Of a stretch of DNA of 64,000 nucleotides, positions 51,862 to 60,800 are shown piece by piece; the stretch's first letter is position 1; every line of letters begins with the position of its first letter. Made by a program: the position numbers and the translations under genes. Source of the stretch: an uncultured Muribaculaceae bacterium. GTDB taxonomy: Bacteria > Bacteroidota > Bacteroidia > Bacteroidales > Muribaculaceae. The stretch covers positions 20,299 through 84,298 of the forward strand of contig CAJTPK010000014.1 in the NCBI GenBank assembly GCA_910578075.1, read 5' to 3'. The notes beneath the pieces are model-generated. The model had not been told where the DNA came from. It made no database searches and saw only the letters and a program-made list of their open reading frames with translations.

Positions 51862-54329
51862 TTCACTACAAGAATTTTTCCTACCTTTGAAAATCCATCT
51901 CCATCTGCAGATCCGGATGCAAGAATATAATATACTCCGCCCGGAACCCTCTTTGTGTTGAGATTAGTCAGATCCCATCGGGCCTCACCTCCGGCAGCGA
52001 ATCCCAACTCCTTTATAAGATTTCCGGAAGCATCCACAATCTTTATCAACGCATTGTCGGAAACATCCTCTATATTGACGTATCCGAAATAATCGGGACG
52101 CACAGGATTCGGGTAAGCCTTGATCCTGCTGTCTGACGAATCACCGGCGGCTGTGGACAGGAACAACTCTGCAAGCCCTTTGTCGGTTGATATCATCATC
52201 GAATTGTTTTCCGGATTATAGCAGATGGCATATACGTTGTTATCGGGGAGATCTGAATTATCTGTAGTGTATGTCTTCAGCACCTCCGTGCCATCGGAAG
52301 AAGTAACCACAACGCCGCCACCTCCGGTGGCAAACCACTTTCGACCGGAATTATCCGCGAGTATGCAATTGACGCTAACGCCATCAAGAAGATAGTCTGC
52401 AAGATTTGTTCCATCATTACGCGAAACCTTGATTCGCGTAACTCTGCCTCCCGTCTTCATGATTTCCGTAGGTCTGAAATAGAGAACCCCCTGATCATGA
52501 CCAAGCCATACCTGTCCGGTCGAAGGATCCTCGTAGCTTGAAAGAATATAGGCGAAATTCACTTTGGAGCCATCCTGATCTGTAAACTCCTTCACATCCA
52601 CCCGCTCGTCATCCCCCTGATTGTCAATAGTACCTTTATGATCTATAAATATCGGACATTCCTCCCAGGATCCGGAGAGATACATGAGTATGTTCCTGGA
52701 TGAAGAGCTTGTCAACGGAATGATACGCTGATAACTACCTCCCTTATACTCATAATTAGAAAATTTTCTAAATGGTTTGAAAGTTGATTTATCAAGCGTA
52801 GCCACCCGATCTTCAGGCGTCCAATATAAAATTTCAAGTGAATTCTGTTTTGCCTCTGCCCTGTCATAATCATGGCGAGCCACCCACATGTTTCCATAGC
52901 TATCAAATGCCGGCACAGAGAATGTACACGACAATGCGTACGACATATCAGGAACCACTGCAATAAACCCCGGAAGTCCATTCGCGGAGTCACCCTCACG
53001 CCCGAAACGCAGGGAGCGCGACGGATCATCAAGGTCAAGACGCATCAACCCATGAGTATATGATCCGCTGTAGATATGAGCCGGATTGTTGGGATCAACA
53101 GCAATGCCATTAGGATTCCACTGCTCAAAAGCAAGAGACGGCGAACGATATGCCGCAGACATAGGTTTCCAGAGAAGTCCTTGCAGACATGACACAAGAT
53201 CAGTTGTCTGTACCCATTGTGACGAGAATTTATTATTTATGCCATGATTCCTGACCAATAGTCCATAGCCAGGATGATAAACCATATTATCACTCTTATA
53301 TGCATTGGAAGCATTGGGTATAAATCCGGATATTTTTATTTTCCAGCCATTCTCTTCTGAAAAGTTCTTTAGAAAAAGACCTTCTCTATTCTTGCAAAAC
53401 CAGAAATCATCACCTTTCCAATTTCCCACAACATTATAATAGTCTGTGTCCGCTATTGGGATGTGGTAAATTTCAAGAGCTTTATTAACTTTCCATATGT
53501 CAAAATATCCGGAAACCAACAGACCATCTGCTGTACGTTCCATCGACCTTAACATCGTGTTTGTAACAAATTTATCAATCAACTGGGCCTGATTATCCCT
53601 ATATATACCATAGACCTGACCTCCCCATCCGTCACCGAACCAGACATAGAGAAGATCTTTGTCAACACGAAGTATTCTCTTAATATCCTTATAATCAAAA
53701 ACTTTATAGAAATCATCAATTGAATGGCTCGAAACTGGCGCTGAAAAAACACCGTCTAATGTCGCGATGATAACGTCATCCCTCATCCGAGCTGCACCTA
53801 CAACTTTCTTTTCAAGTCTTTTTGTATATTTGAATTCTCCGGTTTTATCATCAACAACGAAATATCCGAAATCTGTAGCAAAATATATTTCATCGTTTTC
53901 AGGAGCAAAAGTAATGGAATTAACCGTCTTGCCATAATCGGAACCAGACAGCAAAAGACCCGTTATATTTACTAAATCCCCGTTATCATAGAGGAGATCA
54001 ATATTACCGTCGTCATATGCAATCGCAATATATCTCTTCTCAAAATTATACTCGGCCATATGCACAACACTCGCCGACAGCATGTTTGATTCGTTCAACC
54101 ATTCCAATTCTTCCGCATCCTTTGCACAACGGAAAAGAGACATCGTAATGTTAATGTTATCAACGGTCCCTTCCCAAAACGGTTGGTTATGACTTAAAAA
54201 ATAAGTATAATCCGGAGTGTCGATGATCCGCTCTACATTACCATCGAAAGTAGGGTGAAGCCTCCATTGCTCCGCAGAAAGGAGCAACGGCATCATGCCC
54301 AACAAAAAACAAATTATTATTTTTCTCAA
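51858..54329 (-). CDS. porZ: PorZ-like type IX secretion system component
   Basis: An 823-residue protein with a signal peptide (IIICFLLGMMPLLLSAEQW). The N-terminal propeller opens WRLHPTFDGNVERIIDTPDY and has ITFAPENDEIYFATDFGYFV. The second propeller has two-component-type blades (WLGHDQGVLYFRP, GRKWFATGGGGVVVTSSDGT, VYAICYNPENNSMMISTDKG). The end has a T9SS tail (RIKAYPNPVRPDYFGYVNIE, IKIVDASGNLIKELGF, YYILASGSADGDGFSKVGKI). This is the domain plan of PorZ, which sits at the cell surface and takes part in attaching A-LPS to secreted cargo. The start is a TTG at 54329; the next in-frame ATG (54296) would cut into the signal peptide. It lies 30 bases after rdgB. Confidence 0.85.
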   Translation of the reverse strand: MRKIIICFLLGMMPLLLSAEQWRLHPTFDGNVERIIDTPDYTYFLSHNQPFWEGTVDNINITMSLFRCAKDAEELEWLNESNMLSASVVHMAEYNFEKRYIAIAYDDGNIDLLYDNGDLVNITGLLLSGSDYGKTVNSITFAPENDEIYFATDFGYFVVDDKTGEFKYTKRLEKKVVGAARMRDDVIIATLDGVFSAPVSSHSIDDFYKVFDYKDIKRILRVDKDLLYVWFGDGWGGQVYGIYRDNQAQLIDKFVTNTMLRSMERTADGLLVSGYFDIWKVNKALEIYHIPIADTDYYNVVGNWKGDDFWFCKNREGLFLKNFSEENGWKIKISGFIPNASNAYKSDNMVYHPGYGLLVRNHGINNKFSSQWVQTTDLVSCLQGLLWKPMSAAYRSPSLAFEQWNPNGIAVDPNNPAHIYSGSYTHGLMRLDLDDPSRSLRFGREGDSANGLPGFIAVVPDMSYALSCTFSVPAFDSYGNMWVARHDYDRAEAKQNSLEILYWTPEDRVATLDKSTFKPFRKFSNYEYKGGSYQRIIPLTSSSSRNILMYLSGSWEECPIFIDHKGTIDNQGDDERVDVKEFTDQDGSKVNFAYILSSYEDPSTGQVWLGHDQGVLYFRPTEIMKTGGRVTRIKVSRNDGTNLADYLLDGVSVNCILADNSGRKWFATGGGGVVVTSSDGTEVLKTYTTDNSDLPDNNVYAICYNPENNSMMISTDKGLAELFLSTAAGDSSDSRIKAYPNPVRPDYFGYVNIEDVSDNALIKIVDASGNLIKELGFAAGGEARWDLTNLNTKRVPGGVYYILASGSADGDGFSKVGKILVVN

Positions 54330-54359
54330 ATCTTTATCCTTTTTACTATTTATCCCCTT

Positions 54360-54953
54360 TTAATTCTCGGCTATAAGGAAGTCCTCGAGCTTTCTCATTG
54401 CCCTGCCACGATGCGAGATGGCGTTCTTCTCCTCCGGCGACATCTCCGCAAATGAGCGGCCTGTCTCTTCTGCAATGAAAATAGGATCATAACCGAACCC
54501 TCCTTCACCGAGCGGTTCAACCGATATTTCACCATCTACCTTACCCTCGAACGTATATGTCTCTCCGTTGAGTATCAACGCGACAACAGTGGCGAAATAA
54601 GCCTTACGGTTCTCCTTCCCCGCCATCTCGCGGAGCATCTTGTTGACATTATCGGCAAACGAGCAATGCTCTCCGGCGTATCTGGCACTGTAAACCCCCG
54701 GGGCTCCGTCCAGAGCCTCAACCATCAGACCGGTATCATCTGCAAAGCAGTCAAATCCATAACGTTCCTTAATCCACCGGGCTTTTATCAAGGCATTCCC
54801 CTCCAATGTATCTGCCGTCTCCGGAATATCATCATGGCATCCGATCTCAGATAAAGACACGACCTCAAACTTATCCCCGAGGATAGCCCGCGCCTCCTCA
54901 AGCTTATGCTGATTGTTGGTGGCGAACACCAACTTCCTTTTACCATTTTCCAT
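54360..54953 (-). CDS. rdgB: XTP/dITP pyrophosphatase (Ham1/RdgB)
   Basis: A 197-residue enzyme from the ATG at 54953 (MENGKRKLVFATNNQHKLEE); an in-frame ATG ten codons upstream gives a lead without family likeness. Motifs: FATNNQHKLEEAR (substrate loop), FADDTGLMVEALDGAPGVYS (catalytic Asp and metal), YAGEHCSF, EGGFGYDPIF and SHRGRAM. It cleaves ITP, XTP and their deoxy forms to keep them out of nucleic acids. It is the first gene of a four-gene minus-strand operon. Confidence 0.95.
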   Translation of the reverse strand: MENGKRKLVFATNNQHKLEEARAILGDKFEVVSLSEIGCHDDIPETADTLEGNALIKARWIKERYGFDCFADDTGLMVEALDGAPGVYSARYAGEHCSFADNVNKMLREMAGKENRKAYFATVVALILNGETYTFEGKVDGEISVEPLGEGGFGYDPIFIAEETGRSFAEMSPEEKNAISHRGRAMRKLEDFLIAEN

Positions 54954-54983
54954 ACCTATATTAACGGAACACGCACCCCTCAT

Positions 54984-55560
54984 ATTATAAAGCGCATGCC
55001 ATCAACTTATACTATTCCATGTTTCCCCAACCACATCACTCCAATCTCGCTTCTAACCATACCTCTAACGATGCCACTAACCATTGTAACCATAGGTAAC
55101 CATTTTTATCATCTGATTGTTTCTTAAACCATTATAACCATTCAAAAGCTCCGCTTTGGGTTAGACACGAAAAAGCTTGAGGCAAAAGAACTCCTAATTC
55201 CTAACTCCTCATTCCCAACTTATAAGACCACAGAACCATAGAAGAACCATAGCATAGACGCTAATTAATATTGACGAGAGTACGATAGAAACCATAGCGG
55301 TGACTCGGAGGTAAGCCAATAAAGTACGCAGTGGACGTGACGAAAGCTCGAAGAAACGTCGCGTCTGTGTATAGCTCTATATAGCCGTAAACGATAGTAA
55401 TTTAGCATCTATGCTATGGTTTCTCTGGGACTATGGTCTATAATATTAGCGTCTAAACAAAAGCGGAGCTTTTGAATGGTTATAATGGTTTAAGAAACAA
55501 TCAGATGATAAAAATGGTTACCAATGGTTATAATGGTTTGAGAAAATATGGAGATGAGGA
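54984..55560 (+). repeat. Inverted AACCATT-repeat element
   Basis: The gene-free stretch before rdgB holds an inverted repeat. The left arm 55079-55167 (tandem AACCAT units, then TTTTTATCATCTGATTGTTT, CTTAAACCATTATAACCATT and CAAAAGCTCCGCTTTG) is matched in reverse by 55451-55540. The centre has a CTCCTAATTCCTAACTCCTC segment, a GAACCATAGAAGAACCATAG tandem and a TATGCTATGGTTTCT segment. The right arm recurs at 57640-57760, and a related left arm near 13300. No gene is supported here. Confidence 0.75.
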
Positions 55561-55585
55561 TGGTTAGAGGTGTGGTTAGACAGTT

Positions 55586-55613
55586 AAAGCGCGGCGCCAT
55601 GGCGCCACGCTTT
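55586..55613 (-). terminator. Copied terminator hairpin
   Basis: AAAGCGCGGCGCC / GGCGCCACGCTTT, stem of 13 with one mismatch, nearly the same as the hairpin at 57774-57801 that follows the giant GLUG gene. It belongs to the duplicated gene end. Confidence 0.65.
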
Positions 55614-55644
55614 CTCTTTCTATTGTAGTCAGATTGATTGGGGA

Positions 55645-55755
55645 TTACTTCACTGCGATCTTTTTCTCTATCTTCATTGTGCCGTCTGTGTAGACAGTCT
55701 TGACGATATAGACAACTCCTGCCTCAGGCTCGACAACTGTTCTGCCCTGGAGGTC
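55645..55755 (-). pseudogene. Orphan T9SS sorting-tail fragment
   Basis: Thirty-six codons plus stop, starting DLQGRTVVEPEAGVVYIVKT and ending KIEKKIAVK. They are identical in protein sequence to the end of the giant protein at 57827, with one silent DNA difference noted. The 3' flank with terminator and repeat (to about 55450) is also duplicated. Upstream of Asp the sequence is unlike the giant gene and in another frame becomes the end of the lipoprotein gene at 55754. This is the remnant of a paralogous surface protein. Confidence 0.85.
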
Positions 55756-56218
55756 AACTGCCGCTATACCTTACTATATAGTCCCTTTTCTCCAATTCAT
55801 CTGATGAATAAACCAAACGCTTGTCATAGATGTATTCCGTCATTATTTCCTGAACACTATGACTCTCTATTGTTGTTTCATGGAATACGAGAAACTGACA
55901 GAACAGACAATCCGGGTACGCCTCGTTGACATTATTGAAATCCACTGATACCGACAATGATTCTCCGGGTTTCACTAATGCCAAACCGTCCAATCCGTGT
56001 TCCATAAGAATATCAGATGGAACAAGGCGATATTTCCCGTTAATAAGGAATCCCACATAGATATTGTATGATGTGTCATTGACAAGCTGCACATAATGAC
56101 GCTCATCCGGCTCATCATCGGCACATGTAGAGGCGCTGCATACCAAGAACACACAACAAAGCAGACAATTCAAAAAATGTCGGCCATATCTACTGTTCAT
56201 AAAATTACTATTCTTCAT
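55754..56218 (-). CDS. Small lipoprotein-like protein 1 of a tandem trio
   Basis: A 154-residue protein. An N-terminal hydrophobic stretch (FLNCLLCCVFLVCSAS) ends at a cysteine followed by acidic residues (CADDEPDE). This resembles a Bacteroidota surface lipoprotein export signal, although the residues before Cys are not a standard lipobox. The body (VQLVNDTSYNIYVGFLINGK, KPGESLSVSVDFNNV, FLVFHETTIESHSVQEIMTE, YIYDKRLVYSSDELEKRDYI) aligns by eye with the two upstream genes. I do not recognise the family. The stop codon TGA is formed at the junction with the T9SS-tail fragment, so the last residue (Ser) may not be ancestral. It overlaps the preceding gene by 11 bases. Confidence 0.65.
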   Translation of the reverse strand: MKNSNFMNSRYGRHFLNCLLCCVFLVCSASTCADDEPDERHYVQLVNDTSYNIYVGFLINGKYRLVPSDILMEHGLDGLALVKPGESLSVSVDFNNVNEAYPDCLFCQFLVFHETTIESHSVQEIMTEYIYDKRLVYSSDELEKRDYIVRYSGS

Positions 56219-56684
56219 AATTTTTTCCTGTAAAGGATATAATAAAATTCATCTGCTCAAGCTCCTTGAAATTAAAAATATAACGTTCATCGTATATTCC
56301 CTTTTCTATTATTTCCCGCATGTCATGATTTTCCAATGTACTTTTTTTGAATACAATAAACTGGTAATACTGACCGGGTCTATTAACCCGTTTCCACCCC
56401 GTGATGACAAACTCAAATCTCTCACCGGGTTGTAACGACGGCAGCTCCTCTCCGTGCATAAATACATAGGCAGGTGAGATGACCCCCTTGTTCTCCGATG
56501 TTCCGACATAGATTATGTCTTCTGACTCATTTTCCAGATATACACAATACCCCAAATGATTATCGTGATCGTCATCACATCTTGCAGACATGCAAAGAAA
56601 TGGTAATGCGCACATCATACACACATATATATACCGCTTAAGATTTGAGCTGAATATATTCTTGACTTTCTTTGTGATGTTCAT
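56208..56684 (-). CDS. Small lipoprotein-like protein 2 of a tandem trio
   Basis: A 158-residue paralogue. The N-terminal hydrophobic segment (YIYVCMMCALPFLCMSA) is followed by RCDDDHDNH, again a Cys with an acidic run. The body has YCVYLENESEDIIYVGTSEN, LQPGERFEFVITGW, FIVFKKSTLENHDMREIIEK, GIYDERYIFNFKELEQMNFI. The shared pattern in the trio is xLxNxSxxxIYVG, QPGE, FxxxKxSTLxxxxxxEIIExxIxDxRY and LExxNFII. It ends FTGKNYEE, five residues longer than copy 1. It starts 2 bases after the stop of copy 3. Confidence 0.68.
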   Translation of the reverse strand: MNITKKVKNIFSSNLKRYIYVCMMCALPFLCMSARCDDDHDNHLGYCVYLENESEDIIYVGTSENKGVISPAYVFMHGEELPSLQPGERFEFVITGWKRVNRPGQYYQFIVFKKSTLENHDMREIIEKGIYDERYIFNFKELEQMNFIISFTGKNYEE

Positions 56685-56686
56685 TA

Positions 56687-57109
56687 CTATTCTCCTTTAT
56701 AGTCAATTATGAAATTCAATGCCTCCAACTCTTCATATGTCAATACATATCGCTTATCATGTACATCATTCTCAATTAAATCTCTCTCCGAACAATCGCG
56801 GAGCGTGGACTCCTTGAGAATCAAAACCTGCAATTCTCTGTAAGGGAATGCATCTGACGGAATCTTACATATGTCTTCATGTGATTCTCCAGGCTGGATA
56901 CATTCGAACGTCCATCCCGTACAATTCCTGACATAACCATAAGTCAAGAAATTGTCTTTCTCAACATAATCACAAGAAGACACATATATAGCCTCCCCGC
57001 TGTTGTTAACAAGGCTATATGGATGAGACAGACCGTCTTCCTCGCTACATTTAAAAGACATTAACATAAGACTTATGAAAACTATTGTTAATCTTAAATA
57101 CTTTTTCAT
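56687..57109 (-). CDS. Small lipoprotein-like protein 3 of a tandem trio
   Basis: A 140-residue paralogue and the first of the three in transcription order. The signal segment LRLTIVFISLMLMSFKCSEE places a Cys before acidic residues. The body has YSLVNNSGEAIYVSSCDYVE, IQPGESHEDICKIPSDAFPY, LILKESTLRDCSERDLIEND, VHDKRYVLTYEELEALNFII. The three genes are packed with 2-base and overlapping junctions, so they form one operon. It probably uses the promoter at 57376-57407. The function is unknown; surface-exposed, multicopy lipoproteins of this size may bind ligands or act in phage or bacteriocin defence, which is speculation. Confidence 0.68.
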   Translation of the reverse strand: MKKYLRLTIVFISLMLMSFKCSEEDGLSHPYSLVNNSGEAIYVSSCDYVEKDNFLTYGYVRNCTGWTFECIQPGESHEDICKIPSDAFPYRELQVLILKESTLRDCSERDLIENDVHDKRYVLTYEELEALNFIIDYKGE

Positions 57110-57216
57110 AATTCAAACCTATATGATTATTAGAACAAATGCAAATTTCCACCATGAATTCTTTGATCCAGAAATAGGATACTAATCCTGGATCCTTGCG
57201 CTATTGTATTGCCAAG

Positions 57217-57336
57217 TCATGAATTCATTGCATTCCACGTGAACTTATTAAGAATCCGACCAAAGTTACCCTTGTTTGTGATTCCGGATGCACCAAGAAC
57301 ACCAAAAGCGAAGATAAGGATGGCGATTTTTCTCAT
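57217..57336 (-). CDS. Short ORF with signal-like N-terminus
   Basis: An ORF of 39 codons (MRKIAILIFAFGVLGASGIT, then NKGNFGRILNKFTWNAMNS). It begins with a basic-hydrophobic signal-like stretch and lies 40 bases after a consensus promoter, ahead of the lipoprotein trio. It may be a small secreted peptide, a leader peptide, or the surviving start of a broken gene (a truncated counterpart to the orphan T9SS tail at 55645). No family is recognised. Confidence 0.4.
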   Translation of the reverse strand: MRKIAILIFAFGVLGASGITNKGNFGRILNKFTWNAMNS

Positions 57337-57375
57337 GATATTTTATTTAGGTTAATAAACATTTTATTGTTGCAA

Positions 57376-57407
57376 CAAATATAAGTTTAATATTTTAATT
57401 TTACAAA
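57376..57407 (-). promoter_or_regulatory. Promoter for the short ORF and lipoprotein trio
   Basis: On the minus strand, TTTG at 57407-57404, 20 bases, TATATTTG at 57383-57376: a complete match to the Bacteroidota -33/-7 consensus, about 40 bases upstream of the ATG at 57336. Confidence 0.7.
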
Positions 57408-57773
57408 TTTTAACATCAATTTGATAGATTATTTCTAAATTTTATTTACAATCGTCACTTACCGCAGTTGTTCGATTTCTTCGAAGCCGTCTGACGCGAT
57501 CCGGATTACACCGCACCTTCGCGGGGATTTTCTCGGTACTGGGTCGCGACTCTGCTCTGGTATCTCTGGTTCTTTGGTCCTATAAGTTAGGAATGAGGAG
57601 TTAGGAATTAGGAGTTCCTATGCCTCAAACCTTTTCGTGTCCAAACAAAAGCGAAGCTTTTGAATGGTTATAATGGTTTAAGGAACAATTAGATGATAAA
57701 AATGGTTACCAATGGTTACAATGGTTGAGGTTTGATTTGAGTGGAGTGGTTTGAGAAAGGTGGTTAGACGGAG
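57408..57773 (+). repeat. Gene-free stretch with AACCATT-type repeat
   Basis: No supported gene. From about 57575 the sequence GTTAGGAATGAGGAGTTAGG, then AACCTTTTCGTGTCCAAACA, AAAGCGAAGCTTTTGAATGG and TTATAATGGTTTAAGGAACA repeats the right arm of the element at 55079-55540, in the same orientation, and leads into the terminator of the giant gene. The part 57450-57570 shares TTCTTCGAAGCCGT with the region near 13560. Confidence 0.65.
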
Positions 57774-57801
57774 AAAGCGCGGCGCCTTGGCGCCACGCTT
57801 T
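57774..57801 (-). terminator. Terminator of the giant GLUG gene
   Basis: Stem AAAGCGCGGCGCC / GGCGCCACGCTTT with one mismatch and a 2-base loop, 25 bases after the stop on the minus strand, followed by CTCCG rather than a clear T run. Confidence 0.6.
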
Positions 57802-57826
57802 CTATTGTAGTCAGATTGATTGGGGA

Positions 57827-60800
57827 TTACTTCACTGCGATCTTTTTCTCTATCTTCATTGTGCCGTCTGTGTAGACAGTCTTGACGATATAGACAACTC
57901 CTGCCTCAGGCTCTACAACTGTTCTGCCCTGGAGGTCGATGAGCTGGGTTGATTTGATCTCCTTGCCGGCGAATGACTCGTCAACTCCGGAAGTACCAGT
58001 GTAGTTCACATTCAGTTCATAGTTCTTGCTCATGCCTTTATATGTGCAAGTGAGAAGAACCTTACCGGATGCTGCGGGAACAGCCTTGCCATCTTCAATC
58101 TTCAGGCATGCGGATGTTCCTTCAGCCTCAGCTGCGGGAGCTGCCTCGTCCTTGATGTCGGATGCTGTCCATTCTGCTCCGGCGGGAGCCACGAGAGTGA
58201 TTTCAGATGTAACATTGTCGTGAGCCTCATTCTCTTTTGCAGAAAGGAGGATAAGAGCAGAACCTGCATGAGCTGCATCAGCCTCAGCAAAATCCTTAAG
58301 GATAGGATATCCACCATGTTCGGGAAGAACGAATGCCTCGGAAATCTGAAGATTGCGAAGCTCCTCTGTGGTCTTCGCTGATCCGGGTACAGAACGGAAT
58401 TCTTTTCCTGGGTTGACCGTTGCATCATAGAAGCAGTTCTCATGACCCGCAAGCATCTTCTGGGTCACGCCATTGCTTGTATATTCATAATTATTTGTAA
58501 AGGTTGTTCCACTCCAATAATAACGTCCGCTATCATCAGCATCAAGACATGTGATCTTACCTGAGTTGTAGCAGTTTTTAACTATGGATGAAGGTCTGAA
58601 GGCACCGGCAAACAGACCTGCCACTCGTTTGCTTGCTGTTACATTACCGGTATTATAGCAATTTTCCACCACATGAGGCGCATCATCATTGCAAGTGGAA
58701 AGATAACCACCGAGACCACCTGCGTGACCATTGGTATTGGTTCCTGTATAGGTTGTGGTCACATCTCCGATATTGAAGCTGTTTCTCACAGCAGCCGGAT
58801 ATTTTACATCGCCGGCAGCCATATATCCAAAGATACCACCCACTGCATTACCTGCTGAAAGGACATCTCCTGCATTGAAACAACGTTCCATCACACCATT
58901 ACACTGAGCCACAAGACCGGCTGATGTAAGACCTGAGTTTGCAGTTGTAACATTACCAAGGTTATAGCAATCCTCCATAAGAGCGAAATTCTTCAGCTGT
59001 TCTGCAAGACCTGCAACTTTAGTTCCATTTGCACTTACGTTACCGGTATTGAAGCAGCCCTTGACAACGGTGAGCAGATCCTCGCTCTTGCCTCCACCTA
59101 TGTCTCCGGCCAAACCTGCCGCATAGCCTGTACCCTCGATATTTCCGGTATTCGAGCAATTCTGGATAGTCCAGCCTGCACCTACAGTTTTGAACCCGCC
59201 ATACAGATAGCTTGCACCTTTGATATTGCCATAGTTATGGCAGTTTATCATCTGTGCACCGTCAGATTCCGGATCCGGAGTCTTCACTGCAGTCAAAGTG
59301 TTGGCTATACCGAACAAAGAGCCTCCGGGTTTAGCGAGACCGGAAAGGTCAAGGTCTGCATAGTTCACACAATCTTCCATATGGGCTGTAACATCAAGTG
59401 TATGGACAAGACCAACCATTGTGCCGGTTGCCATCATCTTACCTTCGTTTGAACAACCCTTGATGGTTCCGGCAACCTTATATGCCAGACCGAACGTGCC
59501 TGTTGTTGTAGATGTCAGCTCTCCCTTGTTAGTGCAATTCTCTATCAACGATCCGACTTTAGACTCGTATACAAGGCCTGTTGCGTACGTTTTCTTTGAG
59601 ATAACGGGACCTTCATTTACACAGTTTACAATACTTGAACCTGTGTATGAACGACTTGCTATACCTGCCGCATAACTATCTGTGAGTGTCTCAACCTTAC
59701 CAAGGTTCTTCACATTCTCGATGCGTCCGTAGTTTTCACCTACAATTGAACCGAGATAGCTGTGACCCTGCAAAACTCCGTCAATGGTAAGATTCTTCAC
59801 AATACCACCGCTGCCGAGTGTGCCGATAAGACCGAGATACTTACCTACATAAAGGTTCGGACCTTCAAGTTTGGTCTTTATCGAATTCTTATTTGTATAC
59901 ACATAATTCTTGATCGTGCGTCCGTTGCCATCAAGTGTAGCCTGGAAGTTCACACCATTGACAGCCGCCAGACGGATTGAATCACCCTTGAAGTCAAGGT
60001 CATTCTCGATTCTGAACACGTTTCCACTGTATTCCCAGTTGCTGGAAGCCATGAAGTCTGCAAGCTTGTTCCAGTCAGCCGATGTCTCGATCAGATAGGG
60101 GCTTTCTGCTGTTCCCTCACCCTTAAGGATCACCGGTACAGAATTGATACGGTATGACTTGATGTATTTGTCACCAATAGAAGCAGTAAGGCTATCTGTA
60201 GCGACTGTCATTCCCTCCGGTTTTACAACAGTAAGGAATCCGTCTTTGATACCGAATGATTCACCCTTCTCAAGGCCATATTTCACACCTTCTGCCTTTG
60301 AAAGCGGAGTTTCCTCAAGCACGTTTGTGCGGAGCATCTTAGGAGCGAAGCCAACGTAAATGGAACGCAATGCTTTTGAAGCAGCCTCATCGGCAAACAG
60401 TTTGAGCACTGGATATGAATCTGCCGCTATGTCGAAATCAGCAGCATCAAGACCCTCGAAAGCTGTGCCCGAAAGCATCTCGCTTGAATAGAGTCCTTTC
60501 ACCCCGGGAACGCCATTGTTGCTGGCTGCTCCGTTCACATTGATAGAAGCGTCGTAGTAGTTGTTGGTCAGCTGACAGTTGCCCTTAAGTTCTCCAATCA
60601 CACCACCGCGATAGAGAGTCTCGTCGATATTGTTGACAAGTGCGTTGTTAACACTGTTGGAGATATTGCCTTCACCGCTGTAGATATTGGTGATACCTGC
60701 GATACCGCCCGCTGTGTGGTAAGCGCGTACCTGACCATTGTTGACAGTGCGGCTTACTGAACCGTAGTTGTAACCGACGATACCACCGGCAGTATTGGAT

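Noticed and set aside
55079..55560. Possible CRISPR array because of repeated AACCATT units
   Set aside because: Units are 7-12 bases, spacing is irregular, there are no unique spacers of constant length and no cas genes in the window.
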